From: Telmatactis stephensoni
Lineage: Eukaryota; Cnidaria; Anthozoa; Actiniaria; Isophelliidae
Length of the DNA stretch: 64,000 nt
Assembly (NCBI GenBank): GCA_029948255.1
Contig: JALIZF010001367.1
Coordinates: 186,001-250,000, forward strand
Direction of reading: 5' to 3'
Below are positions 24,218 to 32,999 of the stretch, piece after piece. How positions within the stretch are numbered: position 1 is the stretch's first letter; each line of letters opens with the position of its first letter. Made by a program: the position numbers and the translations under genes. Below the pieces are notes generated by a model. That model made no database searches, was not told the origin of the DNA, and saw only the letters and a program-made list of their open reading frames with translations.

Positions 24218-24669
24218 CTGTTGAATAAAAAATAGTGTAAAATTAAAACTTGTGTGTTTGTTTTAAGATTTAGATTTTAATTAAAAGCCAACATGTCATA
24301 TAATTTTGAAAACCAATAACAATATTGCTGCATGCATGCACATGCACTTTCTATCAGTGCTTCATATATTGATAATAATAACAATATGCCATGAAGTCCT
24401 GCAAATTAATTGTAAAATTTCATATGTAAAATGTATACACTTGATCCCAGAACAGTTTAAGTCTACATTTGTACCCTTATACAAATAGAGTGGTTAATTT
24501 CCATTGACCATGAAAAAATGATAATGAAACAGAACAATAGAGAAATAGTGGGCTTGGTCAGTCTAGTACAGTAGACTTATGTGTACTATCCTTTCACGGT
24601 TGACAGAAAATCACTTTACCTTAATTCAGATGCAATTTGTGAATAAGATGTTACAACATACAAACTTAC

Positions 24670-24975
24670 AGATTGTTGTATCTTTCTGTATGGAATCTTT
24701 TTGTGACATGAATGTGTCTCTAACTAGTCCTTGTATTAATTGTATAGAAGGAATTTTCTCCAAAGACTTACTTATGTTTTATGGATCTATCACAAAGAGA
24801 CCAGCCCGTGAAACCAAATCTTCGCAGATAAAATGACCCATGTCATTGTCAAGAAGAGGAAGGTTGTCTTGAATGATTTTCATGGCTTCGCATGCTTCTT
24901 TTCCCCTTCATTTTCATCTTCTGATGAGGCGCTGTCTGTGTCACTATATCCGTTAGCCACATCGCTTTCATATTT
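24670..24975 (-). pseudogene. damaged exon of an unrecognised gene
   Basis: Reads NGYSDTDSASSEDENEGEK, then shifts frame by one base to EACEAMKIIQDNLPLLDNDM, and runs on through an in-frame TAA to KDSIQKDTTI and a donor (ATCT/GTAAGT). The conserved-looking sequence on both sides of a frameshift and a stop suggests a recent pseudogene. It abuts the tail of LINE-2 at 24985, so the LINE may have landed in or beside it. Product unknown. Confidence 0.5.
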
Positions 24976-25981
24976 ATGAGTCTTTATTTATTTTTATTTA
25001 TTTATTTATTAAACTTTCACCAATAATAGAATTAAAACAACAAATAAAAATAAAAAATAAAATAAATAAAAATATAAAACATAGAAAGATGAGGGACACG
25101 CAACAGAGCTAGGCTCCAATTAAAGCGTGCCCTATTAATAAAAATAATTTACATTATATAAAATGGCATTCACAAGCCTCTAGGTAAAAATTACAGTATG
25201 GTCAACAAGAACACGGCTAGCTTGTGAAGGCCATTTTAAACAATAATAATAATACACACACACACACACAAAACGAAATTCATAAAATATTCTACTATAT
25301 ATATAAATCTATCAAGGTAATATTCAGTTTCCTGTCTCCCAATCAGTCAAGGATAATAATATATATAGATATGTATTAATATATGTAAAATTTGGTATAG
25401 TATACGTATATATATATAAATATATACTAGAGTGCAAACAATAAATCCATGAAAGAGTACTAAAACTAATTAGTACAATTTAGTACAAACTATTGTTGTA
25501 ATAGAAATAGTTGAACCGTGACTGGCTAAGGAATAGTTGAATCGTAACTGATTCGGACGAGGGTTTTTAATGGGCGCTTTCCATTTTATCAAAATTCCGG
25601 TTAAGAATTTGGGAATCCTCTGTGGTTAAATGGAACTGTCCATATTGCAAAATTTCTGAGATTTTATTACGGCATTTTTGCGTTCTATTTGAGTTTGGAC
25701 AGAAATTCCTGGAATAAACTGTGCCCATCTTTGTGACTTTGGTCAACGGCAGATTTTCCTTTTTTTTTTTGATACGGAAAGGTTATGCCCAGATACGTAA
25801 TAAAGGACATATTTTTCGTTTTGATCTAGCTTTATTTTGCAATCTGAACTCATTCATGCTTAGCAAGATATAATCAAGGTATTTCAGTGTAAATCATTCT
25901 AGATGTACTGACAATTAATTACAAATGTAAACATTTATAATAGTGTATCTTGAACAGAACCAAACATGGTTTAATACTAAT

Positions 25982-26342
25982 TCAAAGACGACGATAATTT
26001 TTTTTCAAAAGAAATCCACAATTTGAACAGAAATTACTAGTTGACAATGGAACCATGACATAACATTGTGGACAAAGTCCGCCGCATGAGTCTTGTGCAG
26101 ACAAAACCTCTGAGAAGTGGTTGCTTGGAGTAGGAGTGCCTTCCTGTTCAATCGTAACAGTGCTTTTTCCGGCTTTGAAAAGAGATTAATCATGCCTCTT
26201 TTTGCAGTGTTTGGTTTTTGTTTTCCTGCACTGTATTGACGATCACCTTCAGGTAATCTGTCGAGAACGACGAAGCGGCGTTCAATATCTTGCACTGTCG
26301 GGCATTCATAGTTGTCTCATCACTTTCTTTGCCAGAATCCAT
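25982..26342 (-). pseudogene. Cys-rich small ORF divergent from transposase 1
   Basis: A 50-codon ORF (26342-26190) starts MDSGKESDETTMNARQCKIL. After a break, in another frame, the sequence reads EQEGTPTPSNHFSEV ... CGGLCPQCYVMVPLSTSNFC and NCGFLLKKNYRRL then stop. The C-x4-C-x2-C ... C-x2-C spacing resembles a zinc ribbon. Either a short intron or a frameshift separates the halves; candidate splice sites do not agree in phase. Its start is 187 bp from the transposase ATG, a divergent arrangement like that of CACTA-1. Confidence 0.4.
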
Positions 26343-26528
26343 TGCACATATGTAGGGCGATACATCACCACTAGCATCATACTACCGAACCAGGTAGACT
26401 GTGAATTAAATGATGTGCGTGACAGTTGAATTAGGTGTTATTCATACACATTTGAAGTCACGTGGATAACTCCAACCCATCAGAAATGTAAACAGTACGT
26501 GATCAAATTCCTGAACGATCGTTGTAGT

Positions 26529-27625
26529 ATGGCGGGATTTTCAGTTAACAAAAAAGGTAGAAGTTTTATTCGCGGCAAATCAATAGATGAGAGCTTGCGA
26601 GGAAATATTATTGATAGCATAGTAGCTGAAGGTGGCGACCTAGCATCTGGATTTTTTCCAGGAAAGTTCTCAGATGTTGCAGAACGATACAGAGTTTCGT
26701 CTCAGTTTGTTTCAAAGTTGTGGAAAAGCCTCTCCGTTGATGGTGAATATTTACCAGCTAAGAAGCAATCAGGAAATCCTTCGCACCTAAAACCTGACGA
26801 TGTGAAGTTTATCGAGTTTCTTAAAAAAGAGAAACCTTCCATTCAATATCATTCTATTAAAGAACATCTTCAAAACTATAGTAATAATAATAATATAATA
26901 ATAATAATATAATAGACGGCGGCACCTCCAAGACGGCAATCGGAAATGTTGTTAGAAATAAGTTGCCAGAAGGACCATTCACAAGAAAGCGGATTGCGAA
27001 AGCATCAGATGGAAAATTTACCCCAGCAAACGTTATTTACTGTCAGCAATTTCTAAATACTTTGAGTGCTTTGCCACCCAAAAAGCTGAAGTTCTTTGAC
27101 GAGGCTGGTGTGCATTCTGGATCTGGAAATCCTGTTTATGGAAATTCATTGAGAGGGCAACCCGCTGTCGAATTAATCCCTGGCAATCATAAAGGAGCAA
27201 ATGTAACTCTGAGCTTACTTTGTGGATTGGAAGGCATACTCTATGCAAACACTGTAGATGGAGCTTCCGATTCTACAAAATTCCTTAATTTCTTCGCAGA
27301 AGCTGGTCAAGCAACGACAGCACTTGGCAGTCCAGCCATTGAATTTGGTGATTATATTATACTTGATAACTGTCCTACACATCGCTATGAGATTGGAAAC
27401 ATTCTTCAAAGATGGTTAATGCACATGGGAGCACAAATAATTTATACCCCATCTCTTTCACCAGAGTTCAACGTGTTAGAATTAGTTTTTAATCAATTGA
27501 AAACTGTGTTAAAAAGGGAAGAATTTCGGCCCCTTTTAAAGGAGAACACTCACATTGCTGTTTATGAAGCACTGGAACTGATAACTGTTGAAGACATGTA
27601 TGGGTTTTACAGCTTCATCTTGTGA
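26529..27625 (+). pseudogene. Tc1/mariner-type transposase 1 (DD37E), one frameshift
   Basis: Starts MAGFSVNKKGRSFIRGKS, then a paired-like helix-turn-helix (FSDVAERYRVSSQFVSKLW). The frame breaks at an ATA/AAT microsatellite (26878-26913) and resumes at DGGTSKTAIGNVVRN. The nuclease core has LKFFDEAGVHSGS (first Asp), YIILDNCPTHR (second Asp) and LSPEFNVLELVF (Glu). Counting from the second Asp to the Glu gives 37 intervening residues, against 34 in Tc1. A stop follows at the C-terminus. All catalytic residues are present; the only lesion seen is the microsatellite shift, so this copy could be one slip away from coding. Confidence 0.85.
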
Positions 27626-28361
27626 TTGCATGAATGTTATGACATTAGCAACAATTATATATCCAGATTATCTGATCAACAATCTCAGTAATGGCGCACG
27701 CGTGCGGCCAGCTGATACGATCTCAGACATTAAAAATCTGCAAAACATGCTTTTAATGCAAGTAGTTTATTTTCTTATGAACTGTCTCAAGGTTATTGAT
27801 TATAATAATAAACGCAACTCAAATATTTTTATAACAGTTGTACAATAGTTTTAAACAGTAATCTTGTTATTGTGTTACGAAGATCGTCTTGAACAACTTC
27901 TGCCTCATTTGAAATTTACAACCCGTAAGACTGCTGGACTATTTCGAATTGTTTACAAAATATTAAAACTAGAAAATTCAATGTAAAATTCTAAAGTGAA
28001 ATTTAGAAAATACAATATCAAAATTAGTTTACTTCGGCTTTTCATATTCAAAACCAAGGCTTAGAAAAAAAGATTTAAATTTGAATTCTAGAACACTGAC
28101 GACAATCACTACACTTACAATGTATTTGTACAGAGTGAAGAAAAAAATATAGAGACTGAATATTAACATGTTCAACAGATTATACCAGAATGTTCAAATA
28201 TGTATAACGTAAATTGTTCATCACACTTGTTTGATGAGCAAGAGTTTTAACTGAAGAGTTCAAATAAATATCTCTAGATCTGAACGTGGGAACTGTGGTT
28301 AGATGAATTCATTAGAATTGTCACAGAAGCAGCATCATTCTGAAAACTAGAACTAGACGAT
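27626..28361. other. non-coding spacer inside the TA composite
   Basis: AT-rich spacer between the 3' ends of transposase 1 (+) and the zinc-knuckle gene (-), which converge here. No domain, repeat or RNA gene noticed. Confidence 0.5.
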
Positions 28362-29636
28362 TCAACCTGACTGAGGAGGATGGGAACTTTCCGAGGGCCA
28401 CTTTATACCTTTCAGTTCCCACAAAGTCCTTACTGGATTTCCATTTCTAGCAGTGTTTGTTTGTGAGTTGACTTCAAGTACCTTGTCATATTCCGCCAGA
28501 GCACTAATTAAGCTCACACCAGGATCAGGAATCTTTCCTTTATAATAGCTTTCAAATTTCTTCAAATCTATGTTTACCTGACGCCAGTTTTCATGACCTT
28601 GACTAGTAAGGTATCTTTCTTTGCACTCATTTATCAATCGGGAACGTATAACACTAGAGAACGAGTTAGTTGTTTGGTTTTTTAATGCAATCTTCGCTGT
28701 AAGAGCATTTTTTAGTTTCTCAAGGTTTCTCTTCACGGCGTTCAGTTCATTTGTTGCGTGAGAAACCATGTATTTTTCATCCTTGTGTTTATTTAGATCG
28801 CCACAGAATTTGGCAGAAATGCAAGGATGGCCCTTGTAGGGGCAGTTTGATCTGTTGTGTCCTTCGCATCGATGGCAAATGGTACAAGCTGGTTTGGAAT
28901 AATCAATACCGTATTGTTTACTATATTCGGCCGACAACTGCTGAAGTTCTCTCTCCATTTCTGTGACGCATTTTTCTTCTTCTTTAACCTCTTTCTGTTT
29001 ATCTAGTATCAGTAGGTCTAGCGGAGACATGTACTTTAAGGGTTGCACAAAACTCGACGACATACCGTTCAGCTCGGGCTTCGGATCTAGACAGTTTCTT
29101 TTTCGAGGTGGAGATGGATTGGTTTTGCTTGTATCGATTCCAGGCAATAAAGACCTAGGGTTGGTGGGCGGCTGAGGAGTAGGTGTACTACTTGAAGCTT
29201 GTGCCACAGAATCAGAATCTAGTAGATGGTTCCCCGCATAAACCAGTTTTTTCTTTGAGTTTACTTCACCGCTGCGTGTTTCACTGCTAGCCTCCGTCAT
29301 CTCTCGCCGCTTTACTGTAACCATCTCGGGTGTTGACTTCGGCTGCCATGTTAATTTAATCTTTAAACGGCTAAACCTTGCACCAGCCACTTGCTTTGCA
29401 CATCTTAGAGCATCATTCAGTAAATCACCAGGACGTATATTTATCAGTCTCTCCTCGTCGTCGTAGTACTGAGCTCTCACTTCTGTGTCAGGAATGAATT
29501 GAAAACATTCAATTTTGTCCCGAATTATCCTCATTAGATCTTCAAATGTATCAAGTATGTCATTCTCGATAAATATTGCTTCACATCTTTCTCCATCAGG
29601 AAAAGAGATGTTATACAAGACTTTCAACTGCAACAT
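28362..29636 (-). CDS. PB1-like / zinc-knuckle accessory protein of the TA composite
   Basis: Intact single-exon ORF. I place the start at MLQLKVLYN (29636); an ATG 12 codons upstream is possible. Residues 1-90 resemble a PB1/ubiquitin-like fold (GERCEAIFIENDILDTFEDL ... IPDTEVRAQYYDDEERLINI). A Ser/Thr/Pro-rich basic linker follows, then a coiled coil (KEVKEEEKCVTEMERELQQL) and a CCHC knuckle (CTICHRCEGHNRSNCPYKGH, C-x2-C-x5-H-x4-C), then a helical C-terminus. It does not resemble a transposase. An RNA/DNA-binding or assembly role is inferred from the knuckle and PB1-like fold. Its freedom from stops, next to a frameshifted transposase, suggests recent constraint. The product is not recognised as a named family. 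Confidence 0.7.
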   Translation of the reverse strand: MLQLKVLYNISFPDGERCEAIFIENDILDTFEDLMRIIRDKIECFQFIPDTEVRAQYYDDEERLINIRPGDLLNDALRCAKQVAGARFSRLKIKLTWQPKSTPEMVTVKRREMTEASSETRSGEVNSKKKLVYAGNHLLDSDSVAQASSSTPTPQPPTNPRSLLPGIDTSKTNPSPPRKRNCLDPKPELNGMSSSFVQPLKYMSPLDLLILDKQKEVKEEEKCVTEMERELQQLSAEYSKQYGIDYSKPACTICHRCEGHNRSNCPYKGHPCISAKFCGDLNKHKDEKYMVSHATNELNAVKRNLEKLKNALTAKIALKNQTTNSFSSVIRSRLINECKERYLTSQGHENWRQVNIDLKKFESYYKGKIPDPGVSLISALAEYDKVLEVNSQTNTARNGNPVRTLWELKGIKWPSESSHPPQSG

Positions 29637-29778
29637 TTCTAAACATCGAAGACGAAGGAATGCAACGAACAACGTTCACCTTTCGATCTCACAGGAGTTG
29701 TCCACGTGACTTCAAAGATGTACATTTGACGCCAAAATCAACTGTCACGTGCGTCTTTGAATTCACGGTCTACCTGTT

Positions 29779-31075
29779 TCAGTAGTAAGGGCTCTCTTGC
29801 TCATTGTGTTCAAAAATCTTAGATACCAGTGTATCCAGGTCAAAATCTGCAGCGCCGCCTAACATATCGATTAGAGTTGACCTCGGGATGTCCGGTAGGA
29901 CAGCACTTAACCTTTCAATTTTGTTGCTCAATGCAGATTCTGTTTTTAGAGAGGGTGATTCGAGTGGAATGTTAGGCATTACTTGCACGGTCTCTTTAAA
30001 AGGTCCAGGAGCGCCAGGTTTCATTTGATGTAGCTGAATTGCCCCTTTTAACACATGTAAGGGGGACATGTCAGGGCACACAGAGGCAATATTGCTGGCA
30101 TGCTTGTTCACGTTGTAAAGCTCCCTGTGTTTTTGTAGTTGCTTTTGTTGTTGTACTGTTAAACAGATAATTAAAAGATGTAAAAAAAATTTGAAAATAA
30201 TGTATTGAGGTCAGGTGCTGACCCTATCTGAGCAATCCGTTATCTCAGAGAAATGAGCTACAATGCAATGACTTATAATGACCTACACTCAATGAGCGAC
30301 AATAAGTCGGCTACAACAAAAGCGTAGCGAGGGTGGGGCACGGAGTAGGGGCAGTTCATAATGAGCTACAAAGACCTTCAATGAGCTACAATAAGCTATA
30401 ACAGTAGTGTAGCGAGGGTACTGAGTCACGGAGGGGCACAGCTCCCCAAAATATTTTAAACAACTTTTTTGATTAAGAAAACAGAGTACAACAAAAGAGG
30501 AAGTTTTTTTGGGTCAGTATCCCCCCCTCCCCCCAGCTCCTAGATCCTTGCTACGCCACTGAGCTACAATGACCAACAATGAGCTACATGTACATTGAGC
30601 CACAAACAGCTATAATAAATAATAATATGCGTTTTCGAGCACATTGAATGTGCTGTATTTGGCATTCCGTTTATTATAGCTCTTTGTGGCTCATTGTAGC
30701 TTAGCTATTGCTGGAGGTCATTCGTATTTTTAGTGAATACGAGAAGGAATCTGTCCTTTTGCCTAATTATAACTCACCATCTCTTTTTTCGGCCACAGTT
30801 AGAGCTGCTCTAGCCTTTATACTTGCTGTCTCGTCATCTGCAGTTTGTAAGGCTTGTGAAAGTGAAGGGAATTTAACAGCCACTTCAGGTTCATTAGTCA
30901 GCTGTCCAGTAGAGGCTTGCTCTGCTCTTTCTTTTAGAGTTTCTGTGTGTGTCACACATTTATTGCAACCACAAAGCTTGAATGGGCAGTTTTGTTTGTG
31001 GCCACGAAGTGCACTAATTATTCCGTGTTTTTTACATTTGGCACATGTACGACCAACAGTAGGTCGTGTAGCCAT
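29779..31075 (-). CDS. DM-domain (DMRT-like) protein encoded inside the TA composite
   Basis: Two exons with agreeing phase: 31075-30778 (donor GATG/GTGAGT) and 30155-29779 (acceptor gtttaacag), about 224 residues. Exon 1 begins MATRPTVGRTCAKCKKHG and carries the intertwined zinc pattern of a DM domain: C-x2-C-x2-H in CAKCKKHG, GHKQNC, then LCGCNKC. Exon 2 encodes a Gln-rich coil, a Pro-rich linker and a C-terminal helical block (LSAVLPDIPRSTLIDMLGGA) similar to the CUE-like DMA motif of some DMRT proteins. DM domains bind DNA in the minor groove (family knowledge). The gene lies between the termini of a DNA transposon and next to an accessory gene, so it may be cargo or an element-encoded DNA-binding factor. 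It could also be a host DMRT gene captured by chance. Confidence 0.8.
30240..30715. repeat. degenerate CAATGAGCTACAA repeats in the DM-gene intron
   Basis: AATGAGCTACAA-like words recur in both orientations (for example AATGAGCTACAAAGACC, AATGAGCTACAATAAGC, and GTGGCTCATTGTAGC near 30690), around a segment with C-rich runs. It reads as an amplified or fold-back-derived satellite. Confidence 0.6.
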
Positions 31076-31454
31076 ATTGAGAGAGAAAGTTGGTTTGATT
31101 TACAAGAGTCGAATGAGACTCAAATGGATAGGTGTTATGCATTATTATGCATTTCTTTACTACAAATACCAGAATGCTTTGCCAACAATGTTTTTGTGAG
31201 ATCATTAGCACCAAATGTTTTGAGGGATTATGGTGGATTCATAAATCTGAATAAGAAAGAAAATGCGCGCATGCAGCATGTTGGCTGGTACCCACAATAA
31301 AGAAACGTCATAATGCATATCGCCTATTTGGCGTCTGCTTGTGACAAACATAAAAGTTGCATAATCAAGCATTTGGAGCGCGCGTGAATCAAAGTCTGTG
31401 AGTATGCATATTGAAGCCCGAAGCAGCAAGCTCAATTTATTTGTCATTTCAAAT

Positions 31455-32411
31455 GTCTTGGAGAATTAACAATTTTCAAGGTATCTATCGATATGGGGCT
31501 GCTTACCTATTACAGAAAAGAATACAGATTGTCGTCACCTTCCTTAACCTTCAAGATGTTGCCGCTACAGCATGTATTTGTAAGGTTAGTTACAACTGCA
31601 TTTGCAAAATAGTCGACCTTTTCCGTACAAAAGCAACCTTCATGCCACAAGGTTATGAAAATTGAAAGTTTTCCCCAGATGGCTTGAAATATATGTTGAA
31701 GCTATGGTCGTCATATACCCTACAATGTACATAAGAGAAATTCAGCAAATGGTTGTGCATGATTTCAACCTCACACCAGTCGACACTCCATCCTTGTCAA
31801 CGATCCGCAACCTGCTCTACACATCAAACATTACCAGAAAAAAATGTGTTCAGGTAGCAAATGAGCAGTTTTCCCCTTACACGCAACAGAGACGCCTGGA
31901 TTTTATTCGCTGGAGAAGAACAAATAGATCCCAGGACTTTGTATTTTTTTGACAAAACCGGTTTTGCTTCTGATACTGATTTACGTATCAACCTAAAAAT
32001 GGAACAAAAACTCATTCCATCTTGGCGACCATGGGCTTTATGGAAGGGGTTCTAACTGCCATACCTATTGAAGGAAATTATAACATTGTGCTCATCGATG
32101 TAATACGAAATCAAGTATTGCCGTTACTTCCAAGAAATTCCTATTTGCTGGCCAACAACGCAAGCATACATAACGATGTGGATTTGGCCAACATCTTGGC
32201 TCCCAAAAGCATCACCTTGGTTAAGTTACCTGGCTACAGCTATGACCTTAATCCCATAGAAATGACCTTTGCATTGGCAAAGGCTATGGCCCGAAAAAAA
32301 CCTCGGGCTTTAAAAGATAATTCTTTGCTGGCGATTGTTGACTCTTTTAGTCAAATTTCCCAGGTTACAGTAAGGAAATACTACAAAAGGTCATGGAAAA
32401 TTGTAAGTTAA
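31455..32411 (+). pseudogene. Tc1-like transposase 2, degraded
   Basis: Starts MSWRINNFQGIYRYGA with a helix-turn-helix region. Further on it reads WLEIYVEAMVVIYPT, REIQQMVVHDFNL and YTQQRRLDFIRWRR, and the catalytic blocks RTLYFFDKTGF (first Asp), YLLANNASIHND and YDLNPIEMTF (Glu). It is shifted near 31665 and again at a T-run near 31945, and a middle segment is shortened. The second catalytic Asp, expected where NNASIH stands, is Asn. Sequence signature differs from transposase 1, so this is a different lineage within the Tc1/mariner group. No termini of its own were found. Confidence 0.75.
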
Positions 32412-32999
32412 GAAAAAGTGACTAGATCAATTTTCATTTTCCGCTTTGTAAACTGACCTAATAATTGTAATTCATTGTTATCAATTTAGCTAACGCTGAT
32501 TGCCTGGCGCGCCTTTTGTTTAGAGCCGCCTTTTTTATTTAATAAAGAATGGGGAGGCAAATGAAATACGAAACAATTCATTTGCGTCAGTCGTCTTAAG
32601 TGTGTTTTGTGTCCATTGGTTTAATTTAGTTACTGGGAAAGCGCACTAAATGGAATGGGATTTGGTGGCAATAAAATACCAGAGATAAATTCATTGTGTT
32701 TGCGTCTTTGATGAGTCTGTCAAATCATTAAAATTTTGTTACTGGGAAAATAAAGCATAAGAAACTGCTTTGATGTTTCGTTGTGTTTTGCGTCTTTGGT
32801 GGTTTTGTGTCCTTATATTTAGTTATGCAAATTAGTTCTTTTGCTTTTCACGCTTCAACTATTTTTGACTAAATTGTACAAAATAGTTAGTACTCTTTCA
32901 CGGATTTATTGTTTGCACTCTAATATGGTTTTTTAACTAAGATATATATACTATTACTAATATATGATATCATCATAACTGATTAAAGTCTAAATCTAC

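Larger units (their letters stand above)
25430..32920. mobile_element. 7.5-kb TA-flanked Tc1/mariner-type composite with accessory genes
   Basis: Inverted termini GAGTGCAAACAATAAATCC at 25430 and its near reverse complement ending at 32920 (one mismatch), with weaker matching inward for about 60-85 bp. TA lies on each side (25428-25429 and 32921-32922). Contents in order: Cys-rich ORF remnant (-), DD37E transposase (+), PB1-like/zinc-knuckle gene (-), DM-domain gene (-), second DDE transposase (+). TA duplication and both transposases fit IS630/Tc1/mariner. The size and cargo are unusual. It could instead be a normal element into which others were nested, but I found no second pair of termini around either transposase. 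Confidence 0.8.

Noticed and set aside
25430..32920. Separate ends for the second transposase
   Set aside because: I looked around 31200-31460 and 32420-32880 for a second inverted pair with TA flanks and found none, so I did not call a nested element there.
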